From Phascolomyces articulosus (Eukaryota; Mucoromycota; Mucoromycetes; Mucorales; Lichtheimiaceae), in the NCBI GenBank assembly GCA_025677815.1, contig JAIXMP010000002.1, positions 1,922,001 through 1,986,000 of the forward strand: a stretch of 64,000 bases of DNA, read 5' to 3'. The notes under the pieces were generated by a model, which was not told the origin of the DNA, did not search any database, and saw nothing but the letters and a program-made list of their open reading frames with translations. Below are positions 20,990 to 34,235 of this stretch, piece by piece. Position numbers and translations under genes: made by a program. Position 1 is the stretch's first letter, and the number at the start of each line of letters is the position of its first letter.

Positions 20990-22669
20990 TTATGCTAATA
21001 ATTTCATCACAGTTTCAAACATAAATACAGCAGCTGCATTGGTTGGGAAGGCTCTGAGGAAAGATGGAAGGAAGCCTATAAGAAACAACGAAATGGTAAC
21101 GATGAGTATTCAAAAGGTTCATGAAAATATGATATTTTTATATACTCTAGTAATAATTTTTACCTCTATAAAACCCTCGTAATCCATTTGTATTGTAAAT
21201 TTCCTTTGCCACAGCCATTGGATTAGGGTATTTCTTGGGTGTGACATCAGGCTGTGTCATGTATCGATTCTTGACGGCATCTATCAAAGGGGAACAATTG
21301 GTTGATAAATACCACTAATTATAGATCCAACACACAACAAAAAAGTGTAAAAAGTGTATATAGAATACCTGCTGGGAATGCACCAAACCAAAATGTAGTA
21401 GCACTTAAACCACCAGCAATAAAAGTAGTAGCACCATCTGAAATTTCCAATTTCTTCAATTGTCGTGTGAAAACCTTTTATATAACAAGTAGCAAAAAAA
21501 TGTTTAGAATTTCATCTTTTTTCACATACATATGTAGAAAGGATGTTCAAAATGAAAATAAAAGATGTTCGTTTATACTTACATCATAAGATGCCCAGAA
21601 AACAAAGAACCAACTTCTGAAAAGCATAGTAGGTAATAGTCCATTCCATAATGCTGTAACGCCATTATTTCGTACCTAAAATATTTGATATATATCCTTT
21701 GTTAGTTTGTACAATAATAATAGTTACATGATTATGTAATTTCGAGGATACGTGATCAAATAATAAATATATATATATATATATACCAGTTGGGTAGCAC
21801 AATTGATAGGACCTGTATACACTTTAGTAGCTGCATCATATTGAACTTGTAAACGGGATTTAATCTAAATTTACATGTATGGAAAAAAATGGTTAGATCA
21901 AGTATTTTAAAAACATTGGCTCTATTCCTACGGATATATTGACATTACCTGTTCAACTGGAGTGGCTACAAATGAAACTGTCAAACCACCTGCCAAACCT
22001 GCCAAACCATGTTGAAATACTGTCAATGGCTTATCACCATTCCATTTTTGTTGAATCATTCTTGCGTTATGAAGTGTACCCAACCTATTTTATTTATTTA
22101 TTTTGGCTAAAAAAGTCAATACGATCCATCCATTGAAAGAAGTGTGCGTGCTGTTCTTTGATCATTTACATAATACTATCCATAAACATCCAACCAATCA
22201 ATGGCGGTGTAGCACCTTTGTATAAAGCACGAACACCTTCATGACGAATAGTCTTCATCAGGCAATCCAATGGACCTTTAAAGCGATCAGCACTAGATGT
22301 TTGAAGACGTACTTTGACGGTATCTAAGATAATATATATAAGATTAATCTTAGTTCCATTTAAAATATCCATATATCCATATAGAGAGAGCAAGGTGCGT
22401 GGTGTGGAGGGGGGGATGATTTATTTTTACTCATTTTTGGATAATTTACCAAAAGGGTGACCAACTGCCAATTTCGTTATGCCAGAAGTAACACCTGCAG
22501 CAAAACCTCGGAAACGGTTATATAGCGACTGATCGTCGAGATTGGCATTTGCTGTGGAATGAGTTGCTGTTTCTATAAGCAACCCAAATAGAACGTTTTT
22601 AATCACCAAGACTAAAAAAATAGGTCATGTCATAAAAAAATGTGTTGTTTTCCATTTACCTTTGGCCAT
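20990..22669 (-). CDS. mitochondrial carrier family (SLC25) transporter
   Basis: Nine exons: 22669-22660, 22572-22450, 22323-22170, 22084-21949, 21864-21787, 21675-21583, 21474-21369, 21280-21164, 21075-20990. They give 300 residues, the normal carrier length. The three-fold repeat is complete: signature motifs PFDTVK, PVEQIK and PADAVK, each followed by R, and the matching EGVRALYKG, NGVTALWNG and NGLRGFYRG. Each repeat supplies two membrane helices of the six-helix inner-membrane carrier. The C-terminus AFPTNAAAVFMFE and the GHPFDTVKVRLQT start resemble the carnitine/acylcarnitine and ornithine (ORT1) branch, so an acylcarnitine or basic amino-acid substrate is plausible but not proven. The N-terminus is either MAKETATHST (as modelled) or, with an upstream TTTTTTTAG acceptor, a longer hydrophobic version. 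A (TA)n run lies in the intron at 21766-21786. Confidence 0.92.
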
Positions 22670-23347
22670 TCGCGAAAAAAAAATAGGCTTACTATGGAAA
22701 GATAGTGAGAGATAAATTTATTAAAAATTATACAGCCATTTTTTATAGGATGAAAAATCCACAAAATCCTATCCAGATTATAATCAATGGTGACTTTGAA
22801 GTCCTCCACCAACCAATTGCTCTGGATGTTTTGTACCTGAATAATCATAACCTGTGAATAATTCTAAATCGCTATGAGTCAGCCAATTGAATGAAGAGGC
22901 TCTTTATTTATTTATTTACTTGTTCCTTGATATTAGTATCAATATACATCTATATCTCTAAATATCTAAAATCGTTCATTTCAGTAATCAATTTTTTTTT
23001 AATATTTTTCTTGGCTTTGATAGGATAGAATTGATAAATAAATATTAAGATTTTTTATTATATTATTCCAGTTACAAAAGGGACCCTTTTTTTTCATAAT
23101 GATAATATAATATTGATTCAAAGTGAGCTAAAAAAAAACGTTGTCATGTGCGAAATTTCTCACACTTTATTTTGGTAGGTTGGCAAAAAGTGAGTTCTTT
23201 GTTTCTTCTTCCCCGCATTGCGTTTTTTGCTTCTTTTTCTTCTTCTAAACCTTTTTTTCACTTTTTCACTCTAAAAAAAAGAAAAAGAACCTCTATCATT
23301 ATTATCCAATGTATATATAGGTCGATATTGATATATAAAGATAAACC
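22670..23347. promoter_or_regulatory. divergent promoter region
   Basis: The flanking genes diverge, so both promoters lie here. It is AT-rich with a CT-rich tract at 23215-23270 before the rightward gene. No specific site recognised. Confidence 0.5.
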
Positions 23348-26037
23348 ATGCAAGATATTCAATTTAATAACTATGTAAAATATGATCGTTTCGAGACTCC
23401 AGAGTCTGAAAGTAGTAAACGAAAAAAAGCAACACGAGCTTGCTTTCATTGCCAAAAAGTAATATATTTTTTTATTGTGTCAACATTTCCCGTCATGGTC
23501 TAATTCTTACTTATTAATTATGAATGATATAATATTTTTTAGGCTCATTTAACCTGCGATGATTGTAATGTTTCACCTTTCAAAAAAAAAAAAAAAAAAA
23601 CGCCCAAATGAACAAGAACAGTATTTATTTATACTCACAAATATAAAAAATAATTTATTATAGCACGACCATGCCAACGATGTATTAAACGAGGTTTGGC
23701 TCAAACTTGTACGGATGCTGTTCGTAAGCGTGCAAAATATCTTCAAGAAAATACTTCTGGCAATAATAATAACAATAATAGTACCTCCTCCTCCTCTTCA
23801 TCATCAACCACTGCTCCCACTGCTGATAGTAAGTTTTTTTTTTTTTCATCGACAACAAAATCAAAAGCAATATTATCACCTCTCCCCTTTCTTTAACTTG
23901 CTTCCCCCAAATCAAATATATACAATCATCTAATGAAACCCTTTATATATATATATATATGTATATATATACTCTTCTTTAGTGTTCAACAACAACTCTT
24001 TTAGTGTGGATGCAATGGGGGATCATCATCAACAGCAACAATCACAACAATCCATGGGTAGGATATATATATACATATACTTTTATGAAACTACAAGGAA
24101 GAATAAACAACCCCATAGGAAAACTAACAAAAAAAACTATATATTAAAAAAAAAGGTTTTGTCGACGCGAATCAACTATTGAATTTCTCATTGGGAGATC
24201 TTGGATTTGGTTCAGAATCAGCCGGGCTGGAATACGGATTCATTGGTAACATGTTACAAAATCCATTGGATCCATCATCACTTAATGATGCCCATTCACC
24301 ATCAGCTGCCATGAATCTTGCTAACAGCACCACTGCTTTATTACCACCTGGAAATAACAATAATAATGAATTTTCGTCGTCTTCGAACTTATTTACACTA
24401 TCCAATGGTCAACAAACAACGTCGTCTTCTGCAACTCCTTATATTGCACCACAAGGTTTATCATTGTTTCCAATGTCGGCCACTGTTGCTTTTGCACCAG
24501 GTGCTAGTCCTTTAGCGAATACTCAATTACCACCTCAACAACAGCAAGATCAACAAGTAACGACCCCTACCAATTCAGTCACAACACCTACAACAAGTAC
24601 TGCGGGTACACCTACAACGACCAAGTCTTCGATTCCTGTGAGCAATAATAGTCCAAAGAAAACTAAAAACAATAAGAATAACAATAATAATAATAATAAT
24701 AATAGCGGTAGTGGAAATAATAATGATAATGATCAATTACAACGATCATCTTCAGCATCTTCGTCATCACAACAACAATTTGCTTCTATTCAACAAAAAT
24801 CACCTAATAATTTTACAATCACCACAACACCCGTTGCATCTTCATCCACATCTTCTCCACCCAACATATCACCTTCCTCTTCACCATCCACTGCAAAACG
24901 ACATAATGCATCTATTTCTTCCACTGGCAGTAATGGGATCGTACCTCGACGGAAAATGAATACTCCAGAAACAGTCTATCTTGGTGTAAGAAGACCCTTT
25001 AATTATGCGGAAGGGTTTCATTATCTTATTGAATATGTCAGAGAAAAGTAAGTTTATTTTTTATTATTATAATTGTTGGTTTCTACTGCGGATTTATGGA
25101 CAAAGAAAGTATAAAAAACTTTTAAGAGTTGATGTGTGTGCATACGTGCGTGAGTGTGTGTGTTGTGTCCGAGGATCTTTCCCCTCTCCCATATATATAT
25201 TGGTTGAACTGACTCGGGCCCCGCTTTTTCCCTTGAATAATTATAGAATGAGTCGAGAAGATTTAATGCGAATTAGTCGAGCTTTAGCATTATTTCGACC
25301 TTCCTTTCTTGCATTGATTATGAATTTAAATGAAGAAGATCTAGTGTTTATGGAAAAATGTATTCAAAGAACCTTATTGGTAAGTTGGGATAGGATTTCA
25401 AATGGTATAAATTATATATATATATATAAATGCAAAATTTTTTTACTTGGTCCTGATCCAATTACTTTATATAGGAATACGAAAAACTGATCAGTTTCTC
25501 GGGCACACCTACAGTTGTATGGCGGCGGACTGGGGAAGTATGCTTAGTAGGAAAAGAATTTCTTCTTTTGACGCAATGGCCAAGAGATACCCTATTGAAT
25601 AAAAAAACATATATCTATGAGGTAATGTATCACAAGTGAGAGGAGGAGGGAACTATACTTTTACTATTAAGAATAGTAGTAGTATGAGATGGATAAGGAA
25701 GAAATGAAAAAGACTGACTGATATCATTTTTGTTATATTTATATTAGTTGATGGATAATCGATCAGCAGTAGAGTATTGGGAAAAATTCTCAACGCACGC
25801 ATTTGATAATACTGATAAATCATGTACTTACTCTTGTATCCTAAAAACACCCAGTCAAAAGCCTGTACCATGTACATTTTGTTTTACCATTAAACGGGAT
25901 ATTTTCGACCTTCCAAGTGTGATTGTAGGCAATGTAAGATACTATTCTATTGAGTGAAATTTTTAAAAAAAACGCATCACCGCATACATACTAATCTAAA
26001 TTATTATTTAAAATAGTTTCTCCCTATTTTGAGTTAG
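23348..26037 (+). CDS. Zn2Cys6 transcription factor, ERT1/RDS2 (AcuK/AcuM)-like
   Basis: Nine exons: 23348-23458, 23543-23564, 23664-23828, 23983-24057, 24156-25047, 25247-25379, 25475-25621, 25748-25933, 26017-26037, giving 583 residues. A binuclear zinc cluster spans residues 32-60 with cysteines 32, 35, 42, 48, 51 and 60 (C-x2-C-x6-C-x5-C-x2-C-x8-C) and the family wording [21 protein letters not shown]. After a long Ser/Asn/Gln-rich linker the C-terminal 180 residues form a PAS-like domain ([18 protein letters not shown], then [17 protein letters not shown]). This zinc-cluster-plus-PAS layout is that of yeast Ert1/Rds2 and Aspergillus AcuK/AcuM, which switch on gluconeogenesis and respiratory genes. 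The zinc cluster is split over three exons. Reading through the last donor would end in VRYYSIE; the 21-nt last exon restores the family ending GNFLPILS, so the spliced form is preferred. Confidence 0.9.
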
Positions 26038-28220
26038 CATCCATTTACATTTTAACATACCCTCCTCTTTCTCATCATATTCTTCTTACTATTTCCTATT
26101 ATCCTTCCACTTCTTTTTTTCTTCTCCCTTATTGTATTTAGTAGTTTCTTCTTTTTTGCTCCACACACACACACAACCTTTACATATATATATATCAATG
26201 AAAGCACGGTCCATTTTGTTTTTTGGGTTTTTTGTTATGTTTTATTAATTAATAATAATAATAATCATTTTTTTACCCCAAGGAAAAAAGAAAAATTGGG
26301 TTAGATTATTGATGGTTAAAAAGAACAAGTAAAAAAAAAGGGACCATCTATTATCATCATGGGAACAATAAGATTTTTTATGTATAACTTTCCATAACCC
26401 GCGCGCGGGCGCGTGAATTGATATTATTTTTGACCCCATGCCTTGATAAGGCACCGATATCTTTCACACGGACTTTTTTTTTCAGATGAATTCATGTTGT
26501 GATTCCAAGATCGTCATGGGTCAATTTTTATAGTACTACGTTCTAATAAATTTGTAAAAAAGACCCCATTTATATTGTTTCCATGTACTACTACTTTTAC
26601 CATCTATATTATTCCTTTCCTCACTTGTTGCCACCTGTTTTATTGATTATATACTTTATATACATTATATATTAGACATGACGATGGATATATAAATCCA
26701 GAATATTATAATAGAATTTAATCTATATAAGCTTTTCTTGTCTATTAGTTTTGTTTCATACGTATCAAGAACGTTATACTATAATAAAGTATACCTTGCT
26801 TCGCTTTTATATATATTCAATTTGACTTTGAATTGATATAGACACTATAAAAATAAATATCTAATATCATTACGAATGATCGTAAGTCTAATAATATGAT
26901 GTGGCACAAAAAAAACTTGTTTAAAGTTTAAACATCGCTTATGCATATCCACCATTCAACAAGTGATGGATATCAAGAACGAGGCTTGTCATCAGCGCCA
27001 TTCATTTTCTAAAGTTGATTTTTTTAAGAACAACAATTACACTTGACATTTTATAACATCATCGTGATCTCCTCTGTCAATTTGATGGTCTATTTTATCG
27101 ATAAAAGATGATGAATCAAATTACCAAAAGAAAAAGCAATGAAAGCAATATTACAGAATTTTATTGACAGTTCTGTGGTTGTAAAAGAAAGCACGTGAGG
27201 AAAAACACTTAAAAGATATGACGGCTTACAGCATTAATAACTGTAAATTCATACTGAGTCATACAGCAGATGGTGATGAATTGGGAGTGTAGAAAGGCTA
27301 AATGAAACGTTCAAACTCTCCATTCTTGGACACTGAGCACAGATAAAAGAAGATGTAAATCAGGAGGTCGTTTTTTTTTTTTTGTACCTCTGTTATTTTT
27401 CATCTTCCACTGTAGTAGATGGTAGATGTTCAACACCTAGTACTTTTTACTATTTAAACGATCCAAGTATATATAGCAAGATATCGATGGAGTATTTATT
27501 ATAATAATTCAGCAACCAACAATAGCAGTTAAAGGTTCTATTTTACTATCACCATCTCTTGTCTTCCTTTAAATAATCAGCAAATTTATATTGAACTGCT
27601 CCTTTTATTCTTTTTAAGATGATGAAAAACAATATAGACAAGAAGGAAGACACTCATAAAAAGTGTTGCTTAATAACTTCATGATTTTTAAATCATTATT
27701 CAATAATGGTCTTGTTCTGGCCAAAAAGACTATCTTTCTTATCAACCAAGAAACAAACTACATACTCAATAAAACTTTGTAGTAGCCATTTCTGGAAGCG
27801 TCTTTATTTTATATTTTTAAACGCAAAACACTTCTTCAGTATAATACAAGTAATTGATGTACAACATAAAACATACGAACATAAGAAATGACGAAATGCT
27901 TTTTTTTAATAAGAAAATTAAATACTCGATATGTTAAAACAAAACTGTAAGAATTTAGATAGCAAACAATGGAAAGGGTAAATGTTTGAATAAATAAGAA
28001 TATAACATTATAATAAATAAATATATAAATAGATAAAAAAAGAAGAGAATTATAATAATTTGATGTTGGTAAAGATAAAATCAGGAAACAGCAACCATTT
28101 CAATAATATAAAACAAAAATGAGGGGAGGTATATAACATATAGTGAGGACAGTGATAGAGCAAGAAGGTAAATGTTTACTATTATATACTAATAGTAAAG
28201 CCTGTTGCAAAAGTTTTTTT
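26038..28220. other. intergenic region
   Basis: About 2.2 kb with CT-rich and CA-repeat sequence just after the regulator gene (3' UTR), a GC-only patch at 26400-26413 and a possible long-range hairpin at 26428-26530 (listed separately). 26550-28200 is AT-rich with no supported gene. Confidence 0.45.
26428..26530 (+). ncRNA. possible structured RNA or palindrome
   Basis: The arm TTTTGACCCCATG (from about 26428) pairs with CATGGGTCAATTTTT (from about 26515), enclosing a small hairpin TGCCTT-GAT-AAGGCA (26440-26454) and about 60 further bases. The outer arm ends in a T-run. It could be a structured transcript or chance; no known RNA family was recognised. Confidence 0.2.
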
Positions 28221-28965
28221 TCAAGTTCTTTCGTCTTTCTTATCCTCCTTTTCTTTCTTCTTATCACCACCCTTGTTGTACTTCAGATGCTTGGGTTTAC
28301 AACCAGGTTCATCAAGGAAGCACCATACAATATCAAGGACACCTGTGATGAGATCACCCAAGTCTTCAAATACAATCTTTGTCAAATCAAGCGAACCTAT
28401 TCATGTTCATATTCATATAATGATTAGAATATATATGTCAAAGATGAAAAGATCGAAATAAGTATCATAATACTATGTACCTTTTTCACAGGTTGGACAT
28501 TCATCACGAACTTCAGCTATGGTTTCTTTTTCACCATGAGTAATCAAAACTTTTCTTCCACAAATATTAGATTTATATTGTTTGCTATTCTGTACGTAAC
28601 AAGAGAAGAAAACACAACGCTCTGTATGAGTATACGTCCATTCTAAATAGGTGGGTATATGTATTATTGTCTCTATGACGTACCACTGCAACAATTCGTG
28701 TTGTACTACTTTCCGATTTTCCACAGGCACCCTCACTTCCACCTTCTGCTGGATTTTCTGGATTGAAAAACGTTGCTTTTCCACTTGTAAGAGCATTGGT
28801 TCCTAAGGCGCCATCAACCAATTTTCCAACACCACTATCTTCACCACGTTTCTCCAATCTTTTCAATGGATTGATCGGCGAACCCCATACAACATTTGTA
28901 GTGGATAATGCTAGGATTACCAAGGATGCGATTAAAATAGTAATAAAACGGGTTATATACGCCAT
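28221..28965 (-). CDS. secreted double-psi beta-barrel (RlpA/expansin-like) protein
   Basis: Three exons: 28965-28684, 28589-28481, 28396-28221, giving 188 residues. The N-terminus is a signal peptide (hydrophobic core ILIASLVILALSTT, cleavage near VWG-SP), followed by a possible Kex2 site (LEKR, residues 37-40). The body shows the DPBB pattern: SGKATFFNP, GACGKSE, VAVNSKQY, CGRKVLI, VRDECPTCEKGSLDLT..F..LGDL..G.L.I.W. Cys pairs CGK, CGR and CPTC are those of fungal barwin-like/RlpA-like small secreted proteins, which bind or loosen wall polysaccharide or act as plant-facing effectors. Unlike its paralogue at 46.4 kb it has an extra C-terminal tail with two Cys and a strongly charged Lys/Glu end (GGDKKKEKEDKKDERT). 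Both genes have an intron at the same place, just before the NSxQY motif. Confidence 0.85.
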
Positions 28966-31960
28966 GGTTATTCTTAATATTTGAAGAAGGGAAAGATTGT
29001 ACGTAGTAATTGAAAAAACTAAGGAGGAAAAAAAGGAAGAAACAATAAAACTAATTCGAATTTATATCTTATTTTTATTTTTGAAGGGATACTAATCATA
29101 ATATAAAGTCCTGCTGCACTTTTCTTTTCTTTCTTCATTATATATAACAACTATTTTTCCTTACGTATTACACCTTACTAACTACTACAATCTGCAGCAG
29201 TACTATCACTCTCTTATATATGTAGAGTCAAAGTAGAGTTGCTGTATTTATGAAAGAAAGTTAATTCTCGTTTTTTTAAGGAGGGATATACAGCATCTAG
29301 TATATGTATATATAGGTACGTAGCAAGTATTTTTTATACTATACAACGTATGAAATTTATCGTCGAGTTCACAAAGAAGTAACAAGGTTTTTTTAAGGAG
29401 AATCATCCAGTATAGCTATTTGTTTTTCTTCTTAGCAACAATATGCCCTTTTTCACCGCCACTCCATCGGATGCGTCTCTCACCCTCTCAACCCCTATTT
29501 TTCTTCTTTCCGGTTCCGAATGTGAAAGGGGAAGCAAGTCCCCGTTTAATACTACTTTGCTAAAAATCAGTATATATTGCTACTCGAAATAATAATATTT
29601 AAAGTGGCAGTACCCAAAAAAATATATGTTATTTTATATCGCTTCCCTAGTGTGTTTAATTTTATCAAAAAAAATTGACAATAAGAAATTTTTGTGTCAG
29701 CAGCAAACTGCGAGCGCTCGTCCAGATCAAGGGCACATAAAAAAACTATGCAGCTTCAATGCTGTTTTGTTTATATACAACACAAACTATATTTTTTTTA
29801 TATTCTTGTCAAAAGAGAATCATGTTATAATAATAGTAAATGGTTTTATCAAACACGTCATCAATGATGGCGAACAACAAAGAAAATCCGTGGTAGTAAA
29901 CACTTAAGCATATTTTTTATACATATACTAAAATGCTAAATGTAGATCGCATATAATGAAATAGAATTCTTCAATCCTGCAACATTCGTTTATTTAGATT
30001 ACTATTTTTGATTGATGCACGCGACCAAATGCTTTTTTTGTACAGTATATTCAGGAAGTATGTAGAAAGTTGCTGTCAGAATAAGAAGCATTACAGGTTG
30101 ACAAATTACTAAGTATACAAATAATGCATAAGAAAACAAAGAAAATAAATGGTCATAATTACCATTATAACTACTGGAACCATTAACTACGTCCACTTAG
30201 TGAAATCAAGTAAAACCCCTACACAATTAAATACGTACCATATACTTTTTATCCCTGTTTTTTTAGGACCTTTGCATTATTATGCAGTAACAGTAGTATA
30301 TACTTTCAATACTACACCTTTTTTCTTATAAAAAATGTTGTTCTTCAATCAATTATTTTTTTACTGCCCCTTCCTTAATTATTACATCTCCTCTAAGAAA
30401 AAATAGTAATATATACATCATCACCCTTGAAAATGATTATCTTCTGATCCTTGTAAAGAAAGAGTGTGTGCTCGGTCCATCCATCATAATTTGGAAGTTG
30501 GAACGTTGATTCTACTTGTTTTGATGGTTGATACTACTTTTCCTATCTTGACCATGATATAATATATATTTATATATCATATTTTGACAAAGTAACTTTG
30601 TATGTATAACATCCCCTTCCAATTCCATTGTTTCTACAAACGTTGTTTACCAATTTATTTATTGCTAATATAATATTTAAACGAAGGAATCAATCCGTTC
30701 ATATGACTCTTTTTCATCTCTTTTTAAACTTGTTGTATAATTATATATTACACTACGATTCGTAGGTAAATTACCAACATCCCAACTTAATAACGGTTTG
30801 CATATCGGCATATTTAAAAATAGTTACACTGAATATCATAATTCAGAGAAACTTCATACTTAACCTTTTTTCCTCGGATATATTGATCCGAAAGACTATA
30901 ATTTATTATTAAGTTGCCTCTCAAATTGATATAATAATAACAGCCACAGATCCTCCTTCTCAATTGTGGATCGAAGCAGGGCTTTTTCTCTTTTCTTGGT
31001 GAGATGATGCACCCAGGTATTGTTTCTCTTTGCTCCTGCAGAAATTCGATCCTGTTTTAAATTATATACTTGAGACAAAGCATACAAATAATCTGACGAT
31101 AAATAATTGTATGTAGTGTTAAATATTGTGCTGTAATAAGAAATTTCTTGTTGAGGACAGCAGCATTAATAGATCGCTTTAATTGGTAGCATCATTGTTG
31201 TTACACATAGCTCTTGTAGCTATGTATATTTATATATATATCGTACGACGTACTATTATGTATCAAGCTTCCTTTCCTTGGCATAGTTTTCTACTAACAT
31301 GCTCAGCCTATGATTCTATTTGCTTTTCTAATGTTTTCGTATACCTTGTTGTTTACTGGTCACAGTACAGTACAGCTGTAACTATATTCTCCAGGTAATG
31401 TACGCCAATTGAAGATATTCATGCTCGACATTTATTAATAATACTTAGAGGTGTACGAGTAGTTTTATACAAGCAGCATCGTATTCGCCCATTTCTTATT
31501 GGTAAGAATCAATAATAGATGACGTATTTATATAAAATGATGATAATGTAAGGTGTCGTTGGTTACAAACAATATTAAAGTATCTTATATATGCTCGATG
31601 ACTCCTTGTTCATTGCTTGATAAAAAAGTTCATCGAAGCGGTTTTGATAATAGGTATAAGTTTTTTATATTATTTACAATTGCCACATTAGAAAATCCCA
31701 ACAGCCAACTCGCGCAGCAATAGAATCAAAATGCATACTCTCATATTCATTGAGAAGGAAGAAAAAAATATCCTAATATGATTTTTCGATATGATTTTAT
31801 GATTTGGTGAATATACAAATTTATAATTAGAAAATACGGACATATTGTTACAGCATGTTTATCTACGAATTATTACTTACATAGCGTCGTGTTTTATATT
31901 AAGACGCATTTTATGAATATATTACAGAGCTGTGGTCTATATAATCAATCTATTTATGCA
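28966..31960. other. gene-poor AT-rich region
   Basis: The first 150 bases are promoter/leader for the DPBB gene, with CT-rich patches near 29120-29140. The rest to about 31960 has only short random frames and AT-rich low-complexity sequence. No gene supported. Confidence 0.45.
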
Positions 31961-31979
31961 TTTTACTCCAAAGCAACCT

Positions 31980-32380
31980 TGAAATCTCAACTAACATTGT
32001 GCTTTTTCCATCACTAATTTCAACTTCCATTCGGATCTTGGTTTTACCAAAATACATTCTATATGAACCGTTTTTATATACAGATGATTAATTAGTATGA
32101 GTTGATAGGAGACCTTTGTTTAACAGTATGAACAACAATAAAACTTAATTTACCTATTATCAATATAAATCCTTTCAATTTTTTTAGTACCAGGTATTTC
32201 AGGAATATGTATTATCATTTTTGCAATGAGATGTACAGCTAGATTATAAACATAGCGAGGATGGTGTCATTTTCCGTAGCGAAAAGTATCTGGACGACGG
32301 TAATTATTGGCGAATCCATGCGACAGCTCTTGTAAGATATGTTGGTGCAACAGGGCCAAGTAATCAGTCACTAAAATTTT
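31980..32380 (-). pseudogene. Hsp70-like gene relic with internal deletion
   Basis: This stretch aligns by eye to the intact Hsp70-like gene at 40.2-42.5 kb. 31980-32290 matches its C-terminal exons (both contain CAACTTCCATTCG and CCAAAATACATTCTATAT, and TATTTCAGGAATATGTATT is close to the intact copy). The match continues through the position of the last intron, where TTACC, the reverse complement of a GGTAA donor, is still visible. At about 32283 the match jumps to the 41705-41800 part of the intact gene (AAAAGTATCTGGACG against AAAAGTATCAGGGTC), so roughly 1.2 kb of the middle was deleted. Retention of the intron argues for DNA duplication rather than retrocopying. Many substitutions and stops show that it is dead. 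Confidence 0.72.
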
Positions 32381-33934
32381 AATTTTTCTCAGAAAAAAAT
32401 AATACACGCAGCTAAAGTTGTTACCTTAGGAAAGATTTATTAAGTTACGCATTATGTATTTTTGCACGTTTTTCAATATTTCTGAATAATACCGTAAATA
32501 ATAGAATATCCAATATCATATATAATAATAATCCCTAGTAGCATTGTCTGAGGATAAAGATACCAAATCATACAAATGCAAACTACAGTTATTAATATGT
32601 ATTATCTTTATGACGAACAATATAATAATAGATACGAGGACTTTTTTTAATTATACATATTCAGTATTGATTTCTATTGTCGGGGAAGGTTTTATTAGCA
32701 AACGTAGTAAATAAAATTATTATTTATTATTAGTGAAATAGTGATATTTACGTAGCATTTTATTCTCATCATCATTATTATTATAAATAGATAAAATAAT
32801 CCTTCAATTAATAAGAGTAATAATTACTAGAGATCGTTGTAATATAAAAAATATGATATGATGAATAGGACATTTGATTTTATTTTTAGGTGGATGCATA
32901 AAAAATGTTTCGTGATAAAACATGAAATCTGTTTCACAGCATTATAATATATTAAAGCGTCATTGTGGGTATTAAGGAAATATTTTCAATCGAAGCACCA
33001 TTTCACCATTTATTACGTGACGTAGTAGTATCATGAATAATGTGAGTGATGTGTGTGTAGAAGATGGCACCTAATTTATAAACCTTGGTACACTGATATA
33101 CTTTACAATGGTATCAAGTGCGCTTCAATCGGTACATTTTCTCATTTTTTCCCCTCTATGGACTGCTGCTTCCCTTCCTTGAATGTAATTTATGGTACAG
33201 GTAGACATAAATGTGAAAATCAATTGGTAGATCGATCACTGATTTAACTTCATTGTTGATTTATTATATAATCATATTCATGTTGATACGTATTTTGATA
33301 TTTAATTACGACAATATACATAAAGCTATTAAAGATAAGCATATGGTTCTATCATCCATGTTGGTTCAAAATGGAGATAATATTAATGCACTCGTTTACA
33401 GTGCAGAAAGCCAATGAAATATGTATCAATATTATTTTATTATTTTTGAAAAAGGATAAAGGATCTAACACAATGGAAGAGAAAAAAAAATACGTGGCAC
33501 CATCTATTATTGTTAATAAAGTCTGTTCTTTCATGATCAAATAATCAAACGTCAGATTAATTATATAAAAGAGTAAAAGATGGGCATGGTCCGTGCATTC
33601 GGAAGCCATTCTAGAAAACGGGAACGGTTAAAAACGATGGGTTTTTATGATGATGTTTATGATATAAAGAAACAATAATGTAGTTTATTAAAAATTATAA
33701 ATATGAAACAACGAAAGTATATAAAAAGGAAGGACCTGAAAAAAAAGACGCACCATTTTTACAATAGTACATCATCTTCTATCAAGTATGTTTTTTTATC
33801 ATTTTCTTAATCGAATTGGGTGCCAACAAAGTTGGCGGGTGGAAAAAATTGCTTGCAAGTAAACACAATGGAAGTGCAATATTGAAATTTACTGACAAGA
33901 CGCATATGATGAGAAAAATTAATTTCAAATCTAG

Positions 33935-34235
33935 CAAATGACTCTATCCATCAGTAATCCTTCATTTGGAGAGTATTGCTCAAGAACAGACGCCAACAGG
34001 GTAGGACGGAGAAATGAATGAAGACAGGGCTCACCACTAGAAAACACCAAAACCCGGACATCCAGTTTGCAAGAAACATAAACACGCCGTGTTAATCCCG
34101 ACAGAGCCCCCGTTGCAAGGACGCAACCGGCACACCATCTATGTTCCCCAACCACCCAATTTTAAAGAGCTGACAGCTCAACCTCTGTGAAGGGGGGAGA
34201 TCAAGCAACCAGATCTCCAAAAACTGAGTGATCGT
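33935..34235. other. GC-richer island with stacked hairpins
   Basis: About 300 bp with higher G+C than its flanks. Contains short stems: GTTGC-AAGGAC-GCAAC near 34110, GAGCTG-A-CAGCTC at about 34168-34180, GGAGATC-(9)-GATCTCC at about 34196-34219. On the minus strand there is a 74-residue open frame (33931-34155) of no recognisable family. Probably a transposon remnant or an RNA; not resolved. Confidence 0.3.

Noticed and set aside
25934..25957. C-terminus VRYYSIE for the ERT1-like protein
   Set aside because: A GTAAGA donor sits exactly at this point, and the downstream exon restores the family's typical FLPI ending.
26245..26454. 69-residue minus-strand frame at the GC patch
   Set aside because: Mostly translated low-complexity sequence with no splice or promoter context.
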